Assembly (NCBI GenBank): GCA_046759305.1
Contig: JBHIBY010000023.1
Location: forward strand, 1-36,186
Origin: JADFRG01 sp046759305
GTDB lineage: Bacteria; Chloroflexota; Anaerolineae; Anaerolineales; E44-bin32
Direction of reading: 5' to 3'
Length of the DNA: 36,186 bases
Made by a program: the position numbers and the translations under genes. The notes under the pieces were generated by a model. The model did not search any database and had not been told where the DNA came from. It saw only the letters and a program-made list of their open reading frames with translations. The stretch's first letter is position 1, and each line of letters starts with the position of its first letter. Below are positions 24,373-32,473 of the stretch, in pieces.

Positions 24373-25530
24373 ATGCGCCGTGGTCGCGTTTTCATCTTAT
24401 TTGCACTTATCCTGCTGGTAGGGGCAGTTGCAGCATTCTTACTGCTGGGAGGTATAGGCGGCGGTGAAGAGCCACCGCCCGAGGTCGTTCCAACGCCGGT
24501 TGGTGAAGCTGAGATCGTCATCGCTGCTCAGCACATCTCCAGAGGATCAATAATCCCACCCGAAGCAGTTATCGTTTCTCCGTATCCGGCGGACTACAAG
24601 GTCGAGACTATGTTGGATGACCCGGGCCAAGTCGTGGGGCTTCGGGCGCGTATGGACATCGGTCGTGGTGTACCCATCACAGAAAACATGATCACCGACA
24701 AGGCCGGAGATCTTCTGGCAATTGGCTCGGACGCCGCGGTTGCCATTCCTCAGGGTTTCACTGCCATCGCGATGCCAATGGATCGCTTTTCGGGCGTTGC
24801 CTTTGCACTTCGCGAGGGCGACCAGGTGGACGTCCTTGTTACTATGCTGATAGTAGATCTGGATGTTGAGTTCCAATCCGAACTTCCAAACGAAGGCATG
24901 TTTCTATTCAACTCCGACGGCGAATTGCTGAGCGCAATGAGCTGTCGAGCAATTGAGGTCTCCGATACCGGGATCGCCTGCGCCGCATCAGAGCGCCCGC
25001 CGGAGATCGGTCAGCTCCAATTTGATGATCAAACTGGACAGGATTTCTATGTTGGACCTTCGGGCTCCCCGAGGCCACGCTTGGTCACGCAGCGCTTGAT
25101 AACCAACGCAACCGTCCTGGGAGTTGGAGAGTTCCCGCTGGCAGTTGAAGAAGAGGTTCAAGTAATCGCGCCCCCGCCAGATGAAGGGGTCGGTGCCCCT
25201 GAAGCGCAGGCTCAGGCTCAACCAGCAGAAGAGGTCGCGCCGGTGATCAAGCCACCTGATATCATTACATTGATCGTCACACCTCAGGACGCGCTTTCGA
25301 TCAATTGGGCCGTAAACGGAGGTTTGGATCTGACACTCACCCTCCGAAGTCCAAATGACCCAACGCCTGAGCTCGATACTGATAGCGTAACTCTGCAGTT
25401 CCTGATTGACAATTACGATATCGCCGTTCCTACGAAGCTTCCTTACGGCACGGAACCCAGGCTTAGCACCCAAGACTTCATATTCCCGCCCGACCTTGAT
25501 GCGCAGCTGGGCGAAGGACAACAACAGTAG
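24373..25530 (+). CDS. cpaB: CpaB/RcpC-type Tad pilus assembly protein (SAF domain)
   Basis: This is a 385-residue protein with one N-terminal membrane helix (FILFALILLVGAVAAFLLL), so most of it is outside the cytoplasm. Residues about 45-115 form a SAF domain, with IVIAAQHISRGSIIPPEAV and GLRARMDIGRGVPITENMI. The central RcpC-like domain has GFTAIAMPMDRFSGVAFALREGDQVDVLV split over adjacent strands, and a C-terminal part has IITLIVTPQDALSINWAVNG. A Glu/Pro/Ala/Gln-rich linker lies near residues 265-295. In Gram-negative bacteria CpaB works next to the CpaC secretin. Here no secretin gene follows, as expected for a single-membrane cell. The start is fixed by a strong AAGGAGG. Confidence 0.9.
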   Translation: MRRGRVFILFALILLVGAVAAFLLLGGIGGGEEPPPEVVPTPVGEAEIVIAAQHISRGSIIPPEAVIVSPYPADYKVETMLDDPGQVVGLRARMDIGRGVPITENMITDKAGDLLAIGSDAAVAIPQGFTAIAMPMDRFSGVAFALREGDQVDVLVTMLIVDLDVEFQSELPNEGMFLFNSDGELLSAMSCRAIEVSDTGIACAASERPPEIGQLQFDDQTGQDFYVGPSGSPRPRLVTQRLITNATVLGVGEFPLAVEEEVQVIAPPPDEGVGAPEAQAQAQPAEEVAPVIKPPDIITLIVTPQDALSINWAVNGGLDLTLTLRSPNDPTPELDTDSVTLQFLIDNYDIAVPTKLPYGTEPRLSTQDFIFPPDLDAQLGEGQQQ

Positions 25531-25565
25531 CTAGATTTCAACTCTGAGGATTGGAGAGAAGATGA

Positions 25566-26834
25566 ATGACTGAAGTCGCGGAAGAAAGTATCCGCGTACT
25601 TATCGTCGATGACTTTGCGGAGACTCGCGAAAACATCCGCAAACTTCTCCAATTTGAGTCCGACATTGTGGTAGTTGGTGCGGCCCGTTCGGGCCAGGAG
25701 GCGATCGAAATCGCCGCCGAGACCAAACCCGACATTGTCATCATGGACATCAATATGGAGGATATGGACGGGATCACCGCAACTGAAGCGATCCTGACCG
25801 AGGTTCCATTCACACAAGTCATCATCCTGTCTGTCCAGAGCGAACAGGACTACATGCGCCGAGCCATGATGGCTGGGGCGCGAGATTTCATGGTCAAGCC
25901 TCCTTCCAGTGAGGAGCTGATTGCGACCATTCGACGTTTGTCAGTGTTTGCTCACGACAAACGGACAGAGTTCGAGAGGCCAGCTGCTCCAGCGCCCTCC
26001 GAGGCTTTGCCTGGTGCCTTGGGTGGGTCATCTCTCCGCCCGGCTGGTACGGTGCTGGCATTTTACAGCCCGAAGGGCGGAGTGGGTTGTACGACCCTCG
26101 CAACTAACATCGCGCTTGGCCTCGATACGGAAGAGACGCCCACCGTCTTGGTTGATGGCAATCTTCAATTCGGTGATGTTTCGGTGTTTCTAAATCTTCA
26201 ATCGAAATACTCCATCAACGATCTCACGACTCGTATGGATGATATCGATCAGGAAATCCTTGAGGATGTGCTCCTTCTGCACGAGAACGGCTTGCGTGTC
26301 CTTGCTGCACCTTCAAGGCCTGAAATGGCCGACGAGGTCAGTGCAGATCAGATCCGCACAATCATTCAGTACCTGAGACGGCACTTTGCTTACGTCATCG
26401 TCGATACCGCTTCGACCATGGATGACACTACGTTGGCGATCCTGGATACCGCTGATTTATTGATCGCGATTTGCACGCCGGATATCCCGGCCATCAAGGA
26501 TGCTCGCCACCTGTTCGACCTGCTACACATCTTGGAATTTCCAACGCAGAATGTATGTTTCGTGCTCAACAAGATGGATCGCAAGGGTGGCATCTCTTCC
26601 GAAGCGGTTGGTGAAAACCTGAAACGCGAGGTAGAGGCTATTATTCCTTTAGACGAACGAACGATTACCGCCTCGATCAACAAAGGTCTGCCCATCATCC
26701 TCAGCGATCGAAGCAGCCCGCAATCGAGAGCCATCATGCAATTGATGGGAACCATTAAGCAGCGCCTCGCGCAAGCTGAAGAAGTCGAGGCAGAAGAAGA
26801 AGTCAAGGAACGGCCTAGCATGTTGGGTCGTTGA
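25566..26834 (+). CDS. tadZ: TadZ/CpaE-type localisation ATPase with receiver domain
   Basis: This is a 422-residue protein with two domains. Residues 1-125 are a receiver domain with Asp15-Asp16, Asp61 in IVIMDINMEDMDG and Lys111, so it looks phosphorylatable; many TadZ proteins have a degenerate receiver. After a Pro/Ala linker, residues from 160 form a MinD/ParA-like ATPase with a deviant Walker A, SPKGGVGCTTLATN (168-181), VLVDGNLQFGDVS and IVDTASTMDDTT. TadZ proteins place the Tad machine in the cell. ATG at 25566 has GGAGAG upstream. It sits between cpaB and tadA as in other tad operons. A link to the two-component pair upstream is conceivable but unproven. Confidence 0.92.
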   Translation: MTEVAEESIRVLIVDDFAETRENIRKLLQFESDIVVVGAARSGQEAIEIAAETKPDIVIMDINMEDMDGITATEAILTEVPFTQVIILSVQSEQDYMRRAMMAGARDFMVKPPSSEELIATIRRLSVFAHDKRTEFERPAAPAPSEALPGALGGSSLRPAGTVLAFYSPKGGVGCTTLATNIALGLDTEETPTVLVDGNLQFGDVSVFLNLQSKYSINDLTTRMDDIDQEILEDVLLLHENGLRVLAAPSRPEMADEVSADQIRTIIQYLRRHFAYVIVDTASTMDDTTLAILDTADLLIAICTPDIPAIKDARHLFDLLHILEFPTQNVCFVLNKMDRKGGISSEAVGENLKREVEAIIPLDERTITASINKGLPIILSDRSSPQSRAIMQLMGTIKQRLAQAEEVEAEEEVKERPSMLGR

Positions 26835-26865
26835 GTCCCTGGTGGAATCCCCGGAGGATTGATTA

Positions 26866-28299
26866 GTGTCGTTACTTAAGAGAATTGAGCAAGGCCAGAC
26901 AGACGGAACCCCAGATCCGCCAGCCACGCAAGAAGAGCAGCCCTTCGAACCCGGCGCTGGCGGCGGAACTTCTCGTCTGAGCGGGCTCAGTGCGCGACGT
27001 ACGGCTCCACCAGGGCAGACCCCTGGCGGCCGTATTCACGACATTAAAAACGAGGTTCAGAATCGCCTGCTTCAGGAACTAGACCCCGCGATGGACGTCA
27101 CTCAGACGGCTGAAGTGCGGCGACAGATCGAGGAACTTTTTGAAAGCATCCTGACCGAGATGAATATCGTTCTCTCGCGGCCAGAACGCAGACGCTTATT
27201 TGAACAGATCGTCGCTGAAATCCTTGGACTAGGACCTATCGAACCGCTCCTTGCGGATGAAAGCATCACCGAAGTTATGGTCAACGGCGCCAAGAATATC
27301 TACATCGAACGTGCGGGAAAAATCACTCGTGAGCCAGCCTCATTTGAAAGCGACGACCACTTGATGCGCATCATCGACCGTATCGTGGCACCGCTGGGCA
27401 GGCGTATCGATGAATCCAGCCCCTATGTTGACGCAAGGCTACAGGACGGCTCTCGTGTCAATGCGGTGATCCCTCCGATCTCGTTGGTTGGTCCGACACT
27501 GACCATCCGAAAATTCGCAAAGAACCCAATCACCATCGACCAGCTAATCGAGTTTGGCACGATCACTCCCGAAGCGATCGAATTTCTCAAGGCCGCGGTG
27601 ATCGCGCGCATCAACATGGTTATTTCAGGCGGTACAGGTTCCGGAAAAACCACGATGCTTAACGTCATGTCCCAGTACATCCCTGGGGATGAGCGCATTC
27701 TAACCATCGAGAACGCAGCAGAGCTTCAGCTCAGGCAGGAGCACGTTGTGACACTTGAGTCGCGGCCGCCCAACATTGAAGGCCGGGGTGAGGTAACCAT
27801 CCAAAATCTCGTGGTCAACTCGCTGCGAATGCGACCCGACCGCATCATTGTGGGAGAGATCCGTGACGAGGCGGCTCTGGACATGTTGCAGGCCATGAAC
27901 ACCGGCCATGAGGGATCGATGACGACCGCCCACTCCAACAGCCCGCGCGACACTCTTTCCCGTATCGAAACCATGACCTTGATGGCCGGAATGGATCTGC
28001 CTACGCGAGCAATCCGGGAACAGATCGCTTCGGCACTTGAGCTGGTGGTTCATAAAGAGCGCATGCGCGACGGAACCCGTAAGGTGACGCACATTTCTGA
28101 GATCCAGGGTATGGAGGGCGACGTCATCACGATGACGGATCTCTTCGTGTTCGAGCAGACTGGTTTGGAGGACGGCAAAGTAATCGGTCGCCTGCGGCCG
28201 ACCGGGCTGCGCCCGAAGTTTATGGAAAAAATCGAGCAATCGGGCATCCAATTACCTGCCTCGATATTCGGGGTTGGTGAAAGAGGCTCATACAGGTAG
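26866..28299 (+). CDS. tadA: TadA/CpaF secretion ATPase
   Basis: This 477-residue type II/IV secretion ATPase of the CpaF class powers pilus assembly. A flexible N-terminus of about 60 residues leads to the conserved N-terminal domain (EILGLGPIEPLLADESITEV, residues 119-137). Walker A is GGTGSGKTT (255-263), and further on come RMRPDRIIVGEIRDEAALDM with the Walker B/Asp-box acids and TGHEGSMTTAHSNSPRDTL with the catalytic His. The GTG start is fixed by GGAGG eight bases upstream. It lies directly before tadB and tadC, which encode its inner-membrane partners. Confidence 0.96.
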   Translation: MSLLKRIEQGQTDGTPDPPATQEEQPFEPGAGGGTSRLSGLSARRTAPPGQTPGGRIHDIKNEVQNRLLQELDPAMDVTQTAEVRRQIEELFESILTEMNIVLSRPERRRLFEQIVAEILGLGPIEPLLADESITEVMVNGAKNIYIERAGKITREPASFESDDHLMRIIDRIVAPLGRRIDESSPYVDARLQDGSRVNAVIPPISLVGPTLTIRKFAKNPITIDQLIEFGTITPEAIEFLKAAVIARINMVISGGTGSGKTTMLNVMSQYIPGDERILTIENAAELQLRQEHVVTLESRPPNIEGRGEVTIQNLVVNSLRMRPDRIIVGEIRDEAALDMLQAMNTGHEGSMTTAHSNSPRDTLSRIETMTLMAGMDLPTRAIREQIASALELVVHKERMRDGTRKVTHISEIQGMEGDVITMTDLFVFEQTGLEDGKVIGRLRPTGLRPKFMEKIEQSGIQLPASIFGVGERGSYR

Positions 28300-28301
28300 C
28301 G

Positions 28302-29279
28302 ATGGACCCCACTGTAATTTTGATCGTAGGCGGCGGATTAGCCCTGCTGATGCTGGTCGTGGGGCTCGTAATGTCGTTTGTTGGCGGTGGCTCGGTCGTC
28401 GAGGAGCGACTGGGCCGCTACGCCGAGACAGGTGGACTTGTTACAACCGGCTCAGATGAGGAGTTTGATGCTGGAGATCAGCCGACCGCGCTTTCGGACT
28501 TCCTCAATAACCTTGGAGAAGGTACGAATTTATTTGCCAATATCTCAACGAATCTTGCGCAGGCAGACATCAAGCTGCGACCTGCCGAGTATCTAGCTGC
28601 AAGAGTTCTGACTATGTTCGGAGTAGGCATGGTCGCGTTTATTCTGAGCGGATTCGTATTTGCGATCGCGGGCGCGGCCGTTGGGTTTTTCATCCCTCCG
28701 ATCTATGTTGGCCAGGCTAAGAAACGTCGATTAAAAGCATTTGACGGCCAGCTTGGGGACATGCTCAATTTAATGGTCAACGGGCTGCGCGCCGGATTCT
28801 CAACTCTGCAGGCAATGGAAGCCGTCAGCCACGAAATGCCTTCTCCAATTGCGGATGAGTTCCGCCGAGTGGTTCAAGAGATGCAGTTAGGTATTACGAT
28901 GGAAGAGGCGTTGGATCACCTGATGCGGCGCATTCATAGTGACGACCTGGATCTGGTGATCACCGCAATGAATGTGCAACGCGAGGTGGGTGGTAACCTG
29001 GCCGAAATCCTGGACGTTATCTCATTTACGATCCGAGAGCGAGTGCGAATCAAAGGCGAAATCTCAGCCCTGACTGCGCAGGGGCGAGCTACGGCCTGGG
29101 TGATTTCTGCGCTGCCCATCGCTCTCGTGGGTTTGCTTTTCCTTGTCAACCGACCCTACATCATGCAATTCTTCAACCCAGCGACTCGCACGTGCGGTAT
29201 CCCTTTGGTGAGCCTGGCTGGATTGATGATTGTGAGCGGGTTCATCATCACACAGAAGATCGTAGATATCGACATATGA
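28302..29279 (+). CDS. tadB: TadB inner-membrane pilus assembly protein
   Basis: This 325-residue protein carries a T2SS-F (GspF-like) domain. One helix at the N-terminus is followed by a cytoplasmic stretch, a helix pair (TMFGVGMVAFILSGFVFAIA and the adjoining GAAVGFFIPP), the cytoplasmic helical domain with QLGDMLNLMVNGLRAGFSTL and VVQEMQLGITMEEALDHLM, and two C-terminal helices. This is the usual TadB order. The ATG is two bases after the tadA stop, so translation is probably coupled, as no good ribosome binding site is seen. TadB and TadC form the platform on which TadA acts. Confidence 0.93.
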   Translation: MDPTVILIVGGGLALLMLVVGLVMSFVGGGSVVEERLGRYAETGGLVTTGSDEEFDAGDQPTALSDFLNNLGEGTNLFANISTNLAQADIKLRPAEYLAARVLTMFGVGMVAFILSGFVFAIAGAAVGFFIPPIYVGQAKKRRLKAFDGQLGDMLNLMVNGLRAGFSTLQAMEAVSHEMPSPIADEFRRVVQEMQLGITMEEALDHLMRRIHSDDLDLVITAMNVQREVGGNLAEILDVISFTIRERVRIKGEISALTAQGRATAWVISALPIALVGLLFLVNRPYIMQFFNPATRTCGIPLVSLAGLMIVSGFIITQKIVDIDI

Positions 29280-29292
29280 GGGATTTACATCA

Positions 29293-30228
29293 ATGATTGG
29301 CGCAATTATCGGAATCGTCGTCCTATTGGCAATTATCCTGGTCGTTGTGGGCATCAACATGCCCCAGAGCGACGATCCAATACAAGAGCGGCTTTCAGAG
29401 ATCTCAGTTACCGACGAGCCGATGTCGCTCGAAGAGCTGGAGCTTTCGCAAGACTTCGGCCAACGGATCCTCATACCGTTCTTCAATCGTATTGGAGAAA
29501 TGGCTCAGCGATTCACGCCGCAAGCGACGCTTGAAAATGCCCGTCAACGGCTGGAGATGGCCGGCAATCCAATGCAGATGAACCCTGCGTTCTTCCTGAT
29601 GCTGCGCTTTGTTTTTGCGCTCTTGTTCGGCGGCCTGCTCTTTTTGATATTTGCCCGCACCGGTCGGAACTGGCTGCAGGGATTGGGAATCTCGGTTCTG
29701 TTCATGTTGATAGGCTTCGCGTTTCCTAACATGTGGTTAAGCGGACGGATCTCCGCCCGGCAGAAATCAGTATTCAGGGCAATGCCAGATGCACTCGATC
29801 TACTCACAATCTCGGTGGAAGCCGGTCTAGGCTTCGATGCTGCAATGGCGAAGGTTCATGAAAAATGGGTCAACGAACTCGCCCTTGAATTCGGGCGCGT
29901 TATTCAAGAAATTCGCTTAGGTAAGCTGCGTCGGGATGCACTGAGGGACATGGCGGAACGACTGGGAGTGAACGAAATGACCAGCTTTGTCGCGGCCGTG
30001 ATCCAGTCCGAACAGCTCGGTGTGAGCATGGCGAAGGTTCTTCGCATCCAGTCGGATCAGATGCGCATTCGACGGAGACAAATGGCGGAAGAGGAGGCTC
30101 ATAAGGCTCCTATCAAGATGGTTTTCCCGATCGCCTTGCTGATCTTCCCGTCCATTCTGATCATTTTGCTGGGGCCTGCAGCAATGCTGCTCCTCAGTTC
30201 GCCGCTTGGAGGAATTCTCGGAGGGTAG
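29293..30228 (+). CDS. tadC: TadC inner-membrane pilus assembly protein
   Basis: This 311-residue protein is also of the T2SS-F class and pairs with TadB. An N-terminal helix (MIGAIIGIVVLLAIILVVVG), a central helix pair and FRAMPDALDLLTISVEAGLG then FDAAMAKVHEKW define the cytoplasmic domain, with EIRLGKLRRDALRDMAERLG following. It ends in a hydrophobic hairpin near the C-terminus (IALLIFPSILIILLGPAAML). GAGGG about 10 bases before the ATG can serve as ribosome binding site. No tadD, tadE, tadF or tadG gene follows; comF comes next, 21 bp away. Confidence 0.93.
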   Translation: MIGAIIGIVVLLAIILVVVGINMPQSDDPIQERLSEISVTDEPMSLEELELSQDFGQRILIPFFNRIGEMAQRFTPQATLENARQRLEMAGNPMQMNPAFFLMLRFVFALLFGGLLFLIFARTGRNWLQGLGISVLFMLIGFAFPNMWLSGRISARQKSVFRAMPDALDLLTISVEAGLGFDAAMAKVHEKWVNELALEFGRVIQEIRLGKLRRDALRDMAERLGVNEMTSFVAAVIQSEQLGVSMAKVLRIQSDQMRIRRRQMAEEEAHKAPIKMVFPIALLIFPSILIILLGPAAMLLLSSPLGGILGG

Positions 30229-30249
30229 CTAGCCGGTAGCTCAGCTGCA

Positions 30250-30978
30250 GTGGGCCGCCGCTCTATTGTCAATTCGCTGCGTAATCGAATTTCCGGACTT
30301 CATAGTTGGGTAGGAGCAGGTCTAGACCTGCTCTTTCCGATTCAGTGTGCAGGCTGCAGTGAGGATGGCACAATTTGGTGCGACGAATGCGATGCAGCTA
30401 TTGTACGGCTGTCGCATCCACTGTGTCAGTATTGTGGTTATCCGCTGGAGAATCGGATCTCATGCCCGTCCTGTAGCTCAAGAAGACCCGATCTCCAGGT
30501 CCGCTCCTTCGCCAAGTACTCGGGGAGAATGACGCAAGCCCTTCTTCGATTGAAATACCGTCCAGATCGCCAATTGGCTTCTTTGATGGGTACCTGGCTG
30601 GAAGATGTGTATCAGGAACAAGGCTGGAATGCCGGGCTCGTTGTCCCTGTTCCACTCAATAAGCATAGAAGACAGCGGCGCGGATTCAATCAAGCCGAAC
30701 TGCTTGCGGATGCTTTCGGTCGGCGTGCAGGCTTAACGGTCGACTCGGGACGGCTCATTCGCGTGGAAGACACTCGATCTCAGGTCGGACTGAATCCTCA
30801 TGAGCGTTGGCACAACGTCAGAGATGCCTTTATTGCAAAGGCTCAGTCATTCGATAACGAAGATGTCCTTATCGTGGACGATCTATTTACGACTGGTGCT
30901 ACCTTGTCGGCATGCGCCAGGGCAATCAAGGCGGCGGGTGCTCGTTCTGTCGTCGGGCTAGCCGTCGCCAGAGCATAA
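30250..30978 (+). CDS. comF: ComF family phosphoribosyltransferase-like protein
   Basis: This 242-residue protein has an N-terminal zinc-binding part and a C-terminal PRTase-type fold. Cysteine pairs are at 33/36, 44/47, 59/62 and 72/75. The core has the PVPLNKHRRQRRGFNQAELL motif and the PRPP-type loop VLIVDDLFTTGAT. ComF is needed for DNA import into the cytoplasm in naturally competent bacteria such as Bacillus and Haemophilus, though comF-like genes also occur in non-competent species. The GTG start has no strong ribosome binding site, so the exact start is uncertain. With a gap of only 21 bp from tadC it is probably in the pilus operon. Confidence 0.9.
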   Translation: MGRRSIVNSLRNRISGLHSWVGAGLDLLFPIQCAGCSEDGTIWCDECDAAIVRLSHPLCQYCGYPLENRISCPSCSSRRPDLQVRSFAKYSGRMTQALLRLKYRPDRQLASLMGTWLEDVYQEQGWNAGLVVPVPLNKHRRQRRGFNQAELLADAFGRRAGLTVDSGRLIRVEDTRSQVGLNPHERWHNVRDAFIAKAQSFDNEDVLIVDDLFTTGATLSACARAIKAAGARSVVGLAVARA

Positions 30979-31036
30979 TCTGGCGATTGAAATCTCAGTG
31001 CGGTGAGGAACGGCCAATCTAATCGGAGGAAACTAG

Positions 31037-31597
31037 ATGCCATTAGCGGTACACATTCACGCGCGTGAGATGGAAATGGATGACCGCCTCAAAAAATATG
31101 TCGAATCCCGCGTTTCGAAACTTGATCACTACCTCGACATACTCGAGGAGGCTAATGTTGATTTGCGGCATGCGCGGAGCGCGCGCAGCGCAGAAGATCG
31201 ACAGGTGGCCCAATTGACGGTTCGCGGTAAGGGAGTCCTGCTGAGGGCTGAGGAGCGGACGGCAGACATCTACGCCTCAGTGGATGCGGTGCTATCAAAG
31301 ATCCAACGCCAGATCGACAAGTACAAGGGTCGACGCTGGAGCAAGCGGGGCGATGGTCGAAAAATGGGTGAGGTCCTTTCAGAACTACCAGAGGAAAGGA
31401 CCGAAGAAGTCGAGCTGATCGCCCTTCGGAAACGATTTCACCTGGTCCCGATGAGCGAGGCCGAGGCGATTGAGCAGATGACTTTACTGGGGTATGACGA
31501 TTTCTTCATTTTCTATAACGGGGATACCAACGAGGTGAACGTACTCTATCGAAGACGCGACGGCACACTGGGATTGATCGAGTCAGAGGTCGTCTAG
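31037..31597 (+). CDS. hpf: Ribosome hibernation promoting factor, long form
   Basis: This 186-residue protein binds the 30S subunit and, in the long form, drives formation of 100S ribosome dimers in resting cells. The N-terminal domain runs from VHIHAREMEMDDRLKKYVES to about residue 100. The C-terminal dimerisation domain is near residues 130-186 with FHLVPMSEAEAIEQMTLLGY, DDFFIFYNGDTNEVNVLYRR and a GTLGLIE end. The length fits long HPF. GGAGG eight bases before the ATG is a strong ribosome binding site. It follows comF by 58 bp, with no convincing promoter in between, and is closed by a strong terminator. Confidence 0.96.
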   Translation: MPLAVHIHAREMEMDDRLKKYVESRVSKLDHYLDILEEANVDLRHARSARSAEDRQVAQLTVRGKGVLLRAEERTADIYASVDAVLSKIQRQIDKYKGRRWSKRGDGRKMGEVLSELPEERTEEVELIALRKRFHLVPMSEAEAIEQMTLLGYDDFFIFYNGDTNEVNVLYRRRDGTLGLIESEVV

Positions 31598-31626
31598 GAT
31601 TCAATCTGCTCGATACGGAAAAGAAA

Positions 31627-31655
31627 AGGCCCGGAGCGATTAGGCTCCGGGCTTT
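31627..31655 (+). terminator. Intrinsic terminator after hpf
   Basis: GCCCGGAGC (31629-31637) pairs perfectly with GCTCCGGGC (31644-31652) around a GATTAG loop, flanked by A-rich sequence and TTT. It probably ends the cpaB-to-hpf transcript. Confidence 0.85.
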
Positions 31656-31710
31656 GACATTAAGTCCCATATCCAGACTTCGATGAACTTTGCGCGCCCT
31701 TGAAACGCTA

Positions 31711-31820
31711 GAAGGTCAAAGCCTTATCCGGTGCTCCCTTCCAAGTAACCACCGCCAGATAGCGCTCGACTCTTACCTCCCCTGAATTTGAGAAAGGTGA
31801 GAGCCCTATCCGATACTTCC
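31711..31820. repeat. Imperfect direct duplicate of about 29 bp in a non-coding gap
   Basis: The segment starting at 31711 (GAAGGTCAAAGCCTTATCCG) and the one starting at 31792 (GAAAGGTGAGAGCCCTATCC) align over about 29 bases, sharing AGGT, AGCC, TATCCG and CT-CC. They are 81 bases apart. They fill the gap between the hpf terminator and the 3' end of the convergent HNH gene. No open reading frame or clear hairpin explains them. Confidence 0.45.
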
Positions 31821-31829
31821 AGATGTCTG

Positions 31830-32342
31830 CTACCAGCCCTTAAGAAATTGTTCCCACTCTTCATTGTCAGCCAGGTGAGTCCCGTAAAGGTATTGGGCAG
31901 AAGCCTTCGGCTCTTGCGGCGGGCGGAGGAGGGACATGTGTGCCTCCTGGATCGTTCTTCCGCCCTTTTTGAGATTACAGGCGGAGCAGGCAGTAACGAG
32001 GTTAGTCCATAAATGATCGCCGCCCTTATGACGGGGTATCACATGATCGAGCGTGAGATGGCGTCTATTCGATCCGCAGTATTGACAGGTGTGACTGTCC
32101 CTTCGGAACACCTCTCTCTTGCTCAATCGCACGCGAGGTCGGGGGCGCTTGATCATGTACCCGAGACGGATAACCGATGGGCGCGGGTAGTCCTTGCGGA
32201 CCGTATGGATGAAACCGCGGCCGTTGAGCAGCATCTCGGCCTTACCCTTGAATACCAGGCCGATGGCGCGCCGTGTCGAACACACGTTAAGAGGTTCAAA
32301 ATTGGCGTTCAACAACAAAACAGGATCGCTAATCGTATGCAT
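31830..32342 (-). CDS. HNH endonuclease family protein
   Basis: This is a 170-residue protein from ATG at 32342; an in-frame TTG at 32381 would add 13 residues. The ATG is preferred because LLLNANFEPLNV then sits near the N-terminus, as in the widespread family with the L-V-L-N-A-x-(Y/F)-E-P-L-N-V opening. The C-terminal HNH domain has CQYC (86-89) and CSAC (119-122) for zinc, His100 in LTLDHVIPRHKGGDH, and Asn114. Such proteins are predicted nucleases; most of this stand-alone group have no tested role. No restriction or defence partner lies nearby. It converges with the comF-hpf transcript. Confidence 0.9.
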   Translation of the reverse strand: MHTISDPVLLLNANFEPLNVCSTRRAIGLVFKGKAEMLLNGRGFIHTVRKDYPRPSVIRLGYMIKRPRPRVRLSKREVFRRDSHTCQYCGSNRRHLTLDHVIPRHKGGDHLWTNLVTACSACNLKKGGRTIQEAHMSLLRPPQEPKASAQYLYGTHLADNEEWEQFLKGW

Positions 32343-32428
32343 AATCTTGTATCTGCGCTCGCGATTCTCGCTCTTCGGCAAAGTGTTCGAACATGGCTAA
32401 ACTTAGCCAGGCTGACCCTCGGCCGGGG

Positions 32429-32434
32429 ATTATA
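32429..32434 (-). promoter_or_regulatory. Candidate -10 element of the HNH gene
   Basis: A perfect TATAAT (32434-32429 on the minus strand) lies about 87 bases before the ATG at 32342, between phnE and the HNH gene. No matching -35 was found, so support is weak. Confidence 0.3.
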
Positions 32435-32473
32435 TCATTGGGGCAATATTGAGCTATCGGGGGCCGAAAGCCT

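Noticed and set aside
31830..32342. HNH gene as part of a restriction, defence or mobile system
   Set aside because: The protein belongs to a common stand-alone family, and the neighbours are hpf and a phn transporter. No methylase, integrase, repeat or attachment site was found.
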